Shown here: one piece after another, positions 1 through 10,739 of the stretch
Layout: every line of letters starts with the position of its first letter
Numbering within the stretch: the first letter of the stretch is position 1
DNA from: Cladocopium goreaui
Taxonomy: Eukaryota; Sar; Dinophyceae; Suessiales; Symbiodiniaceae
Direction: 5' to 3'
Length of the DNA: 64,000 nt
Assembly (NCBI GenBank): GCA_947184155.2
Contig: CAMXCT020003151.1
Coordinates: forward strand, 1 to 64,000
The notes under the pieces: model-generated
Databases searched by the model: none
The model's input: the letters and a program-made list of their open reading frames with translations, nothing else
What the model was told of the DNA's origin: nothing
Translations under genes and position numbers: made by a program

Positions 1-360
1 AGTGCGGTGGCGAAGTCTGGCAAAGGTGCTGTGCAGGGTGCTGTGCAGGGTGCTGTCCAGGGTGCTGGTCCAGGGACTGCGTTTGCGAAGTTTGCAAAGT
101 GCTGTGCAGGGTGCTGTGCAGGTGATGTGCAGGGTGCTGTGCAGGGTGCTGTGCAAGGGGGCTGTGCAGGATGCTGTGCAGGGTGCTGTGCAGGGTGTTG
201 TCCAGACTGCGAGGGCGAAGTCTGGCAAAGGTGCTGTGCAGGGTGCTGTGCAGGGTCTTGTCCAGACTGCGGTCTGGCAAAATTGCTGTGCAGGGTGCTG
301 TGCAGGGTGCTGTGCATGGTGCTGTCCAGACTGCAGTGGCAAAGTCTGGCAAAGATAACA
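1..360. repeat. 12-bp tandem array (GGGTGCTGTGCA)
   Basis: A 12-bp unit GGGTGCTGTGCA repeats throughout, interrupted about every 90 bp by a spacer reading like CCAGACTGCGG..GAAGTCTGGCAAAG. Because 12 is a multiple of three, all frames stay open and give artificial Cys-Arg-Val-Leu repeats; I do not regard these as genes. The array runs off the left edge. Confidence 0.9.
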
Positions 361-2390
361 TAAATTCTAACTTCTGGGAACCGGCAATTCCTTGCAATGG
401 GGTTCCCAGGTTGGGAACCGTAAGTTTCAAGGTCTGGGAACCGGCAGTTCCTTGCCATGGTGGTTCCCACGTTGGGAACCGTCAGTTCCAACTTTAGGAA
501 CCGGAAGTTCTTTGCAATGGTAACCTTTGGTTCCCAGGTTGGGAAGCATGAGTTCCAACCTCTGGTAACCGGCAGTTGCTTGCAATGGTAACCCATGGTT
601 CCCAAGTTGGGAACCAGGAGTTCCAACCTCTGGGAACCGGCAGTTCCTTGCAATGGTAACCTGTGGTTCCCACGTTGGCAACCGTGAGTTCCAACCTTTG
701 GGAACCGGCAGTTCCTTGCCATGAACCAAACGCAAACATTCCGGTACCGGTCCATTAAGCAAAACAAAGCGTTCTGTACCCATTAAGCAAAACCATAAAA
801 TTGTAAAGAAACTGTTTTCATATCATTTTGACATGCACCTTTTTCGTGCAAAAACTTTTTTTTTGCCGGCCCAACAGCCAAACGCAAACATTCCGCTACC
901 GGTCCATTAAGCAAAACAAAAGGTTCTGTTACCGGCTCAGTAAACAAAACAAAACAACATTAAGAACCATGAGTTCTAACTTTTTGCAATCAACAGATCC
1001 TTCCAACTGGGAACGTTACATTTTCAGGCTTGGAACCATGAGTTTCAAGCTTTGGGAACCCGCAGTTCCTTACAATGATAGCCGCTTAGCTTCGAAAACA
1101 TAAATTCTAACTTCTGGGAACCGGCAATTCCTTGCAATGGTAACCTCTGGTTCCCAGGTTGGGAACCGTAAGTTTCACAAGGTCTGGGAACCGGCAGTTC
1201 CTTGCCATGGTAACCTTTGGTTCCCACGTTGGGAACCATCAGTTCCAACCCTTAGGAATTGGAAGTTCTTTGCAATGGTAACCTATGGTTCCCAGGTTGG
1301 GAAGCATGAGTTCCAACCTCTGGGAACCGGCAGTTGCTTGCAATGGTAACCTCTAGTTCCCAGGTTGGGAACCATGACTTCTAATCTGTGGGAACCGGCA
1401 GTTCCTTGCCATGGTAACCTTTGGTTCCCACGTTGGGAACCATCAGTTCCAACCTTTAGGAATTGGAAGTTCTTTGCAATGGTAACCTATGGTTCCCAGG
1501 TTGGGAAGCATGAGTTCCAACCTCTGGTAACCGGCAGTTGCTTGCAATGGTAACCCATGGTTCCCAGGTTGGGAACCAGGAGTTCCAACCTCTGGGAACC
1601 GGCAGTTCCTTGCAATGGTAACCTGTGGTTCCCACGTTGGCAACCGTGAGTTCCAACCTTTGGGAACCAGCAGTTCCTTGCCATGAACCAAACGCAAACA
1701 TTCCGGTACCGGTCCATTAAGCAAAACAAAGCGTTCTGTACCGGTCCATTAAGCAAAACCATAAAATTGTAAAGAAACTGTTTTCGTATCATTTTGACAT
1801 GCACCTTTTTCGTGCAAAAACTTTTTTTATGCCGGCCCAACAGCCAAACGCAAACATTCCGGTACCGGTCCATTAAGCAAATCAAAGCGTTCTGTACCGG
1901 TCCATTAAGCAAAACCATAAACTTGTAACTGTTTTCATATCATTTTGACATGCACCTTTTTCTTGCAAAAACTTTTTTATGCCGGCCCAACAGCCAAACG
2001 CAAACATTCCGCTACCGGTCCATTAAGCACAACAAAAGGTTCTGTTACCGGCTCAGTAAACAAAACAAAACAACATTAAGAACCATGAATTCTAACTTTT
2101 TGCAATCAACAGATCCTTCCACTGGTAACGTATGCTTTTTCAGGTTTGGAACCATGAGTTTCAAACTTTGGGAATCCGCAGTTCCTTACAATGATAGTTG
2201 CTTAGCTTCGAAAGCATAAATTCTAACTTCTGGGAACCGGCAATTCCTTGCAATGGTAACCTCTGGTTCCCAGGTTGGGAACCGTAAGTTTCAAGGTCTG
2301 GGAACCGGCAGTTCCTTGCCATGGTAACCTTTGGTTCCCACGTTGGGAACTGAACCATCAGTTCCAACCTTTCTATCTGGGGTCTATGCC
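361..2390. repeat. Palindromic GGTTCCC/GGGAACC satellite with ~960-bp higher-order repeat
   Basis: Units of about 60-72 bp contain GGAACCGGCAGTTCC, a CCATGGTAACC step and the inverted pair GGTTCCC..GTTGGGAACC. Blocks of several units alternate with a spacer rich in CCGGTACCGGTCCATTAAGC and a T-rich piece. The series at about 490-790 recurs almost unchanged at about 1450-1750, and the spacer at 787-880 recurs at 1757-1850 and 1913-2010, so the region is a higher-order repeat. Open frames on both strands come from the repeat and are not genes. Confidence 0.9.
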
Positions 2391-2820
2391 GGTGTAATTT
2401 TTTTAAATAGGGATCATTCTTGAACACCATCCAATAATTGTATTGTTTTACATGAATCTATGACTAAGAAAACTGGGTAGGACTTGTTTACATATTTAGA
2501 AAAATAGGAATGAAACTCAAAACAAATTGTAACATTTATTTTTAAAGAGTATCTATATAGGGATTCTGACTCCACTAAGTACAGACTTGCAAACTTGATC
2601 TGATCTCGTTCGCAGCTTGAGTTTTTGAATCCATACATCTGTTTTTAAAAGTCTAGAATCAATCTGTCACTCAGGCTTGCTAACCTGCCTATGTAAATCT
2701 TTAGCAAAGCCTCAAGTACACCATGTATCTACAGTTGCTGGGGTGCTTCCAATCAGCTCTTATTTGGAATATGCGATTGGATAGTTATGAAAGTTATGAA
2801 CTATTTAAATATCCAATCAA
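2391..2820. other. Non-coding stretch, no recognised content
   Basis: AT-rich sequence between the satellite and the GATA microsatellite. I see no coding frame, hairpin or repeat relationship to the rest of the window. Confidence 0.5.
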
Positions 2821-2825
2821 TTTGG

Positions 2826-2828
2826 ACG

Positions 2829-2872
<44 letters not shown>

Positions 2873-3060
2873 CGATAGATAGATACGATAAGATAAGAAA
2901 AGAAAAATAGGATAAGATAAGATAGATAGATAGATATAGATAAATAGATAGATAGATAGATAGACAAACAAATAGATCAATATATAGAAACAAAAACACA
3001 TATGTATATATATATATTATATATATAATATCTATATCATAATATATTATAATCATGTAT
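2826..3060. repeat. GATA microsatellite and AT-rich tail
   Basis: Perfect then interrupted GATA units run from 2826 to about 2965, passing into GATAA variants and an AT run with repeated TATATA. Long minus-strand frames here encode only Ile/Tyr/Leu/Ser strings from the repeat. Confidence 0.9.
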
Positions 3061-3127
3061 GATCATGTATCATCTACATCTACCCGATCTGGCTTCTACA
3101 TAATATCAAATACCACTGTTAAAAATT

Positions 3128-3235
3128 TAACGCAGGTCGTGCATCTAGGCGGCTTGGTGGTCGTCTGCTGATGGGATGCGATTCGACACCACGTTCCCGT
3201 CCTGAGCAGGCTGGTACAAACACCTATCAAAAACA
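3128..3235 (+). repeat. Possible tRNA-derived SINE-like segment
   Basis: A unique, GC-richer patch in AT-rich surroundings. It holds TAGGCGGCTTGGTGG, loosely like a pol III A box, and about 30 bases later GCGATTCGACACC, two mismatches from the B box core GGTTCGANTCC. Directly downstream come two tandem copies of a ~65-bp segment (3255-3395). No cloverleaf can be folded convincingly, so this is not called a tRNA. A SINE head is one explanation and chance is another. Confidence 0.25.
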
Positions 3236-3254
3236 CATCTTAAGAAAAATGGAT

Positions 3255-3395
3255 AAAAAGTCAACGTTTAAAAACAACAACAGGCATAAAACACCAAGTG
3301 TTCCATCAATTTAACCGACAAACAACAAAAAGTCAACGTTTAAAAACAACAACAGGCATAAAAAAAACATCAAAACACCAAGTGTTCCATGAATT
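3255..3395. repeat. Tandem duplication, ~65 bp x 2
   Basis: The segment AAAAAGTCAACGTTTAAAAA, followed by CAACAACAGGCATAAAA and CACCAAGTGTTCCAT.AATTTAAC, occurs at about 3255-3316 and again at 3328-3395 with a short insertion in the second copy. Confidence 0.8.
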
Positions 3396-3484
3396 TAACA
3401 GAGAAATTTACATCGCCAAGCGTCATGACCAGTTTACATCTTAAAATCCAAAAGCAACATCGCCAACGTTGCAAAAGTTGCTGG

Positions 3485-3533
3485 TGTCATCATTGCCATG
3501 GCTGATTTCGAACCAGCCATGGCAATGATGACA
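3485..3533. repeat. Perfect 20-bp inverted repeat with 9-nt loop
   Basis: The arm 3485-3504 (TGTCATCATTGCCATGGCTG) is the exact reverse complement of 3514-3533, separated by the loop ATTTCGAAC. This is the cleanest isolated hairpin in the window and belongs to none of the dispersed families. Confidence 0.9.
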
Positions 3534-3539
3534 TCGAGA

Positions 3540-4965
3540 CGGGTATCTCTTATCACCAACAACACATGGTATAGTAATTATGGTAGATATATATCAAACT
3601 AATGGGGTTTATCAACAAACTGTAAACAGCTATGGTACATATATTAAATATTACAAGTACCACAGTTTGAAACGGGGTTTTCTCAACCAACAATCATCAA
3701 ACAGGGCAGCACCGCAGGTACAACCCATGACACCATCGTCAATTCGAGGGTCTTGAAGAACTCCGAGGTGGTGTCTTCGTTCACCGTCAGAACTCCAACG
3801 TGAGTTCCTCGGTTGAGAATCTATGGGCGCATGAGAACTGGCTAGATCTGACGCCCTATTTAATAGTATAATGTACGTTGCTATGATCGGCTACAATTAT
3901 AGGTACACACAACTACACACACATATATATATATATTATATATAGTTATACGTATTGATATGTAAATGACATGTTATAAATACGTTTCACATTTCAAACT
4001 CTATAACAAAGTCATATTCCAAGCCATAAAAAAAAAATCTATGAAAACTGGGGACTATTTTTTTGCTTCACCAAGTGGGAGATGTGAGGCCAAAGAACAA
4101 ACAGAATGACAGCAATGAAAGCAATCACGATCCGAATGTAACATCTAGCAATAGTGATCATAGTATCAATAACATTAAATTAGAACATTTTATAAGTTGT
4201 ATTTCTATGTACTGTATTTCTGTAATCGTAGTTGACATATGATGGTTACATATATGTGTATTATATATAATTATAGCATATTGTTTATAAGTACAGCAGT
4301 GATGATTACAGTAATGAGCAGTGTTCAGTTCATCTGCGATTTTCTCATCCCTCTTGCTGGTTGTTGTTACGATGGGATTCCCAGTTCAAACATGAGTATG
4401 TAACTATCAAAATACTATAACCTCCATATCGCAATAAATCAACGGGGGCTTTGAACACTGATGAACACTGCGAAAGCATAGCAATGAGGATGATGGTGAT
4501 ACGCGCAACAATAGAACTTATCGTATTATTAATATAGATTCAAAGACCTGCATAGCAAGGATACAAAAGACAACACACAAATGATCATACGAGTATTTGA
4601 TACAGTAACAACAGCGATTCATGGTGTCTCTCAGCCACTTTGTAAACCATGAAGCCATGCGACAAGGCCTGCTAGACAGACATAAGCTGCTGAGATGGAA
4701 CACCCAGAAAGTGGCATGATTCTGTCGCTAAAAGTCAGTTGTGAGGACCTACAGCCCGAATCTCTAAAGCTGGAATCATGTTTGACAAGGACACTATATG
4801 AACTATGAACCAGCATGTACGGGTCTTGGTCCAATAAAAAACACTACCCTCCGGGTAATTGAACACAGCTCATGTTTTTTTTGAACATGGCCCATTTAGT
4901 TCCTTGATCATTATGATCATCATGTTTAAACATGGTTTTGAAAAAAATGGATGTTCCACTTCCAT
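3540..4965. other. AT-rich non-coding stretch
   Basis: Contains short TA microsatellites near 3920-3945 and 4240-4275 and a decayed MITE-like end (TACCCTCCGGGTAATTGAAC) near 4846. I see no frame with protein-like composition. Confidence 0.5.
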
Positions 4966-4969
4966 CCAC

Positions 4970-5150
4970 TTCCCCTGGTGAAACGTTCCACGCTTAAAAA
5001 GCCGCAGCGTCGGTTGTGTTTCTCGCAGAAGTCGCAGAGTTCCCCAAAGGTCTCGGGGCTCACGGTGATCGAGGTCCGAATCGCCGGGAAGATCACCTGG
5101 CCCGATCGTCCACCGTGTGGACGGCTCCAAAAGGGGATCGTTGAAGATGC
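4970..5150 (-). CDS. Candidate internal exon, hypothetical protein
   Basis: A GC-rich island within AT-rich DNA is open on the minus strand and reads naturally: SITVSPETFGELCDFCEKHN followed by RRCGFLSVERF. It has two CxxC-like cysteines (CDFC) and a mixed amphipathic composition, unlike the repeat-derived frames nearby. The start may follow the AG of TTTAAG at about 5151; possible donors lie just after the SVERFTRG part. The gene it belongs to is not visible. A second frame on the same strand is also open, so the frame choice is a judgement. Confidence 0.35.
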
Positions 5151-5182
5151 TTAAAGGCATCCCATCATCCCATCATCCATAA

Positions 5183-5255
5183 GGGTTTGTCTGAAAATAG
5201 GGTATATTCCCAAACAAATAGCCATAAAAAATAGGGATAATGATCATTAACCATT
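5183..5255. mobile_element. MITE family C, partial copy
   Basis: Begins GGGTTTGTCTGAAAATAGGG, the terminal motif of family C (complete copy at 41917-42024), and continues through the internal ATAATGATCATTA segment shared with that copy. The mirror-image right end is missing. Confidence 0.6.
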
Positions 5256-5389
5256 GCAGAATTCATAGTTATAAAATGGATTGAACCAGTTATAAAATGA
5301 TTTATTGAAGTGTCATCCATAATTCATCCATAGTTCTAAAATGTTATAAACTCCATTGAAAATCATTATCCACTGATCATCCATTAGTT

Positions 5390-5512
5390 ATTACCATCTG
5401 GTTATGACTAACAGTTCGCCATGGAAAGATCCACCCATTTTTAATATGTGAACTAACCATCTATTTCTATGGGCCATTTTCCATGGCTATGTTAAATAAC
5501 CAGAGCTTAGAC
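5390..5512. mobile_element. MITE family A, diverged copy
   Basis: Runs from TTACCATCTGGTTATGACTA to GGCTATGTTAAATAACCAGAG. The right half matches the reverse complement of the left end of the copy at 19563. Both ends are recognisable but changed, suggesting an old insertion. Confidence 0.5.
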
Positions 5513-8200
5513 CTTCCAAATACCACAAAATACACAAACATGCTAAAAATATTCAAAAAAACCTAAGATGTCAGGTTGAAACAGCAGTTTGACGAACACA
5601 AACAGAGGGTCTAGGAAGCTATTTAGAATCATTTCGAGGCGAATGGAAGACACTCTTATTTTGCATATTTTGTATGCCTGATTTAGACAATTTTAGCACA
5701 TGGGGTGTGGGTCCGGGTGATTTGGAAAGCCACATTGGATTACTCCGTACCATCGTGACATGTCGTGACCTCATACATCTGACGACATCCGGTGATTTCA
5801 ACAAGAAATCACTCTCTGTAGCACGTCGTCACAACCCGAGAAGGGACTGACATGACACATCCAATGACAGGATTTGGTGTTGTGAACATTTTCCACTTCG
5901 ACTTTGGTGTATCTTCAAACACCAAACACGTCTGAAAATAGCATACACCAAAATCCACTGGTTGTTCATCATTCCCAAATTAATATCATGTTTGTGTGGG
6001 GTAATGTTCCATTTTCGCATCCAAATGTGCCTGTTGTCTCAACGCCAACACAAAAACATCCTTTCGGATTGCAGCATCCATGGTCGCAGGGCGCCCAAGG
6101 TAGACTGTAAATGACAGGCTTTTGCTGAAGTATAAAAAATGTCTCTCTGCTAGAGCATTGCTATATCATGCTATATTAAAGTATCTTGCATCATACATGC
6201 GAATGAACATCTAAATGCATACCGGTCCTTCGTTCAAAATCTCAGATTGCGCTGACTTGAAATCACCCAGTGGCCATTGTCATGGTGAAACATTCGCATC
6301 GCATCCCCAGAGATTCCTATCTGGATTTGCATAGACTTTGTTTTCTGAGATGTCCAACATTGTCCAATCAGGTGCCATTTCTATAAAGCTGTGTTCACTC
6401 CGGGTCTAAGCTGTGTTTGAGCCAAGAAAAGCGCAGTCAGAATCATTTTCTCTAGCGCAAGCGAAACCATGCTTCAACACCGTTTCACAGCCGCCAAATG
6501 ATTTTGCGAGGAGCTTCCACAAAACCTGACAGGATCGATAGATGATTTGACCATACCATACGCTGGTTACTGCCATCCCCACCAGGACTGGGACATCCCC
6601 CAAAACGTGCTGCCAGGTCGCAAAGGAGGCTATGAACTTGTCCACTCTTCACCCGTTCTGCCGACGCAATGCGAAATGCTTGTAGCTACACAAAACCCAT
6701 CAATAGAACGAAAGCTGACTGGCTGCGAAACTCAACATATCCTGAAATAGAACGTGTGCCATATGATAAACATTGATAAACATCATACTTTACATGTTTA
6801 TGGTTTGGGGAATCAGGAGTGCTGAGCAGATCCTCCAAAAGAATCCAAAAGCTAGTGGGCTATCCAGGGAGAGGTATGGACCACCACCTCGTCGCCACAT
6901 GGCGTAAGCCCACTTCTTATCTGCAGAATAACACAGCGACCACAACCATCTTTGACTTACAGACATCATCATCCTCATCATCATCATCATCATGATCCAA
7001 TAAATATCTGTCAGATCTACCCGAAATTCTTTGGCGCCTTCGATCCAATTTTGGGTGCAGTCTCTGCAGCAGCCATGATCTGGAGTCATGCACTCCTGAC
7101 TTGGGAGAAGTTGCAACCGGGATATGATGGGGATACAATGGGGAAAATGAATGAAAATGATGATTATCATGGAATGATTATAAACAGGATATGAAAAAAG
7201 GAATGAACATGAATGAACAAATATCGAATGATCAAAGAATCAAAAACCTGGCTGAATGATAAGAATTCACTCACCTGAGAATAGCTGAAACTCAGGCGGC
7301 CATTTGGGGATGATTCTCCACATTCGAATCATTCCAGTGACTAAACATACTAAACCAACGAGCAAGTCCCTAAATCCCATGGGTTTCGGTGAAGCAGTGA
7401 AGCTCCATCCACTGGCTTTGAAGCACAAGACCGGGGGGATATCCTTTATGTCTAGACACATGGCTCAATGACATTCTGCTGTGTCACATCGCTGTACCAT
7501 TGGTTTTTTCATTGCACCCTTTTCATGTCAACCGGTTAACATAGTTAACACACAATAAACCCTGGGATTTTGCGGATTGGGCCTACCCAACCCCGGTGAC
7601 TTCATCCCAATGAGTTCAACGATCCAGGCCGACCCTGGCCCGTGACGTGTCGCCTGAAAAACCACTCGCTCAGGCAAGGGCAAATTCGATAAGCCTCTGC
7701 ATGACGATCTGAGCTGAGCATTGCTTCAAGACGCACAAAAACTGACTGGGCACAAGAAAAAGCCCTCCTGACTCTTAACCACTATAGATAGACAAAAAAC
7801 AAACGACCGAAACTGCGAATACTTGAGATCATCAAATTGACCCGGCCAGTGTTTTGATGTGCTGCCTAACTCTCATTGGGCAGAAAAATTGAAGCACCCC
7901 AGGTGGACAAAAAACTGGGCACCAGGCAGATCTTGCACTGGAAGGTGGGCACCTAAGCTACAACACTGGGATGACTCTCATGGCAACCATAGGATTCTTT
8001 ACCCTTAGAAGTTGATATAACATGATTAATCACCCCTATAACTATGGCCCATGGCTATATTTGTATTATATATATGTGATACTCTCTATATATACTACTG
8101 TGGATGGGCCAGCAAAATCCGATAAACCAGTTGATAGGTGGCAAACATCCCATTATTTATAGGGTTTCAACCATCCAAGGTGGTGCAGGACTTCTTCCAC
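5513..8200. other. Intron or intergenic DNA with short open frames
   Basis: About 2.7 kb without a convincing exon. It includes a CATCATCATC microsatellite at 6960-6995. Several open frames of 60-126 codons exist, but they overlap on both strands, start or end in simple repeats and lack family motifs. A GC-rich patch near 7610-7660 is too short to judge. Confidence 0.4.
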
Positions 8201-8204
8201 CCAC

Positions 8205-8210
8205 CGTATG

Positions 8211-8243
<33 letters not shown>

Positions 8244-8265
8244 CTATATATATATATACATACAT
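8205..8265. repeat. TC/TATC/TA compound microsatellite
   Basis: CT units pass into CTAT units and then TA/CATA units over about 60 bp. Confidence 0.9.
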
Positions 8266-8573
8266 ACACTTGTACATGAAAGTGCACCCCAAGTATGATG
8301 TGTGATTCTCCAAAATAAATTGCACTGAGTTAAATCCAACCATGAATACTCGCGGGTTTAAAAATCACTATATGAGAGCCAGAAAGATATCACCGTTCAA
8401 GGGTTTGCCATGCTTGAAATTCTATAATGAACCACTTTGGGTCACCAATCGTGAACGACACGAAATGTGTTGGCGTTGGCATGCTCAAAACCAAGGACGG
8501 CACGTCCAAATCAACCGGTTTCTACCAAGTTAGAACAGGGTCAGGACTCTTCTTGGGATCTTTAATTTTTTAT

Positions 8574-8645
8574 GGGGGTTTCCATCAACGGGGGTACCCC
8601 AAATGGATCGTTTATGATGGTTTATAAATGGGGGTACCCCAAAGT
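8574..8645. mobile_element. MITE family D, partial copy
   Basis: GGTTTCCATCAACGGGGGTA followed by CCCCAAATGGAT.GTTTATGATGG repeats the internal plan of the complete family D copy at 33107-33219. A second GGGGGTACCCC occurs at its right end. Confidence 0.5.
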
Positions 8646-8889
8646 TCGCTACGTTGGTTTGTAATGTTTATAACCACCTTAAGTAGGCATTATATATGAG
8701 TGTAGTGTAGTTAGATGGATCTTAAAAACCAAAAACGCAACAGGGGCACACGACCTTCTACCACCTAGTATCCATTTTGAGGGGCACCACTTTCGATTCC
8801 ACGGATGTTTGGAAACCTTTCTATATATCCCAAATTTGTCCCCATAGATCATTTCAAAAAGGAAGATTACTGTTTTCCACTAAAAATGG

Positions 8890-9016
8890 CTGCCATCCAG
8901 TAATCAAACATGGCAATTGGACATCCTCCTTTCATATGATGATTTTACTATTTCAACCTCCATGAAAATGGGATTTTTCCATTGCTACCTTTGATTACTA
9001 GAGGGTAATTTGGGGG
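8890..9016. mobile_element. MITE family A-related copy
   Basis: Starts CCATCCAGTAATCAAACATG and ends TTTGATTACTAGAGGGTAA, matching the variant at 26011-26141 that carries ATTACCAGAGGGTAA at its right end. The ends are inverted with respect to each other. Confidence 0.5.
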
Positions 9017-9019
9017 GAT

Positions 9020-10140
9020 GACAGTTCCCCATTAATGTCAACCCTGTATTAATAACCCCCAAACGGCTGTTGAATTGGGGGGATACCATTTAAGTATCAG
9101 ACATGACTATTTGGGGAGTACCCCCCTAATGAAAAAAAACATGGTTTAGTCTCATCCGGGGTGGACATGAAAAAATCCCCATGAACTCTCCCTAAACTGG
9201 TGCGACCCCCAGGTGCCCGCACCGGCACCGCCACCACTCCAAGGGCGCTCAACTGCACAGCATCGCCCACCTAGCCATGGGCTTGGGAGGCGTTGTTTCG
9301 CCCCAAAAAGCGGGCTTTTTTAGTGTCCTAACTCTTCACATCACCCAACAAAAAAGACGATAAACAAACATATGATATATATATATATATATAATATGAC
9401 ATAATCTCCAATAAATATTTGAAGGTAATGTTCAAATCCGGAAAAAGGCACACTTACCAACCCCTTGATTTGAGTTATATGTGTTTTTTTGTTTTATGGG
9501 CAGATAGCTGATGCTTGGCGGACAAAAAAAACAACTGTGGCAAGATATTCAAATAGCAGCATAGCATCTGGTACCCATCCAAGGGTTACCTCTAGGTCTG
9601 TATTCAAACACGGCTACTTGAGAAATCCCCTTTATACATTCAGGTTTTAATGGTAGGCCGCTGAAACTCAATAGGATTTTCCCGCCTGTGGCCATGTCTG
9701 CTCACCGGAGGGAAATCCACTTCCGGCAATAGTTGGGCAGTGTCAAAATCCCATCATATATTGGTCCATATTGTTCATCCTGGGGTACAAATAACCCATT
9801 TTTCAAAGTGATAGTGGCCAACAATCTGCATTGGAATAGCTGACGCATTAGAGATACCCTATCCCATCTCCTGAAATACTGGTTGGGTCATAGGTCAACA
9901 ATGCGAATATGAGTTAATATGGACAACTTCCATGTTAGGTGCAGTTCTTTTAACCCCAACTATGGGTTGTACCAAACAACGAGGGATAGCCAGGGCTATT
10001 TTGAATGACAAACAGCTGACAACCGCCTGGCGTACCAGTTCCCTCCTCCTGGCACGACTTGGGCGCACGAGATTTTAGGAGCCAACTGGGGACTTCAGAA
10101 CCTGAACCAACAAAAGCAGACTGGAAAGCATTAAACAAAA
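9020..10140. other. Mostly non-coding; weak GC-rich island at 9190-9310
   Basis: The 9190-9310 island is open on both strands (plus: a proline-rich VPAPAPPPLQG frame; minus: LSALGVVAVPVRAPGG after a GTGCAG acceptor), so its strand is not decidable here. It could be an exon of a Pro/Ala-rich protein like those at 13.1, 15.3 and 18.8 kb. The rest is AT-rich with a TA run at 9375-9395. Confidence 0.3.
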
Positions 10141-10147
10141 CCACTGA

Positions 10148-10248
10148 CTGGTTGGTGATTTTAACCATCTTGAAAAATATGAAAGTTAATGGAAAGGATT
10201 ATCCCATATATTATGGAAATATAAAAAATGTTCAACACCACCAACCAG
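10148..10248. mobile_element. MITE family B, full copy
   Basis: Begins CTGGTTGGTGATTTTAACCA and ends CACCACCAACCAG, giving inverted ends of about 14 bp. The interior has the family hallmark GAAAAATATGAAAGTTAATG and TATCCCATATATTATGGAAA. It is 101 bp long with no coding capacity. Confidence 0.85.
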
Positions 10249-10620
10249 CACTGAAATCGAGCGCACACAGTGATTTTGCGAAACAAGAACGGATGCAAGA
10301 CATGGATATGAGATGATATGAGAATACACATGTGTGAATCCAAATGAATTCAACATTTGATAAGTTTCCTACGCAAAAGACGCAAAAGGATTGCCATCTT
10401 TGACCCAAACAACCCGAAAGTCCGTTCCAACGATGGTTCCGCAAACAACCTATACTGTATAAACATGTTTTTTCATTGGTAGGGGCATGTTTATTGTTCA
10501 TCCCCATGCTGGCAACCCCCTACCCAGCCTTTGCGGTACCAATCCTGCCGGATTGGTCACAAACCTGCGGCAGCTGGTGACGTTTCTTTTTCGTTTCCGA
10601 AAAAGAGGGTAACCCAAGGA

Positions 10621-10732
10621 ATTACTCCCTGGTAAATTAACATTGACCCTGAAAATCACCAATTTTTAATGGAAACTAGTCTTCCAACCCCTATCTGCCA
10701 GGGTCGAACTGTTAATTTACTGGAGGGTAATC
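10621..10732. mobile_element. MITE family A, diverged copy
   Basis: Left end ATTACTCCCTGGTAAATTAA and right end TTAATTTACTGGAGGGTAAT are inverted copies of each other. The interior shares the AAAATCACCA..TTTTTAATGG segment of family A. Confidence 0.65.
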
Positions 10733-10739
10733 ATCAAAA

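Noticed and set aside
2-497. Three overlapping 108-118 codon frames, Cys/Val/Leu-rich
   Set aside because: They are translations of the 12-bp array in each frame, with no codon preference or domain.
427-2430. Minus and plus frames of 62-143 codons with repeated ELPVP/WEPAVP words
   Set aside because: Products of the palindromic satellite. The same peptide words appear on both strands because the unit is near-palindromic.
2800-3056. Ile/Tyr/Leu/Ser-rich minus frames resembling membrane proteins
   Set aside because: They are the GATA microsatellite read on the minus strand.
3128-3235. tRNA gene
   Set aside because: Only loose A/B-box similarity; no cloverleaf stems or anticodon loop could be formed.
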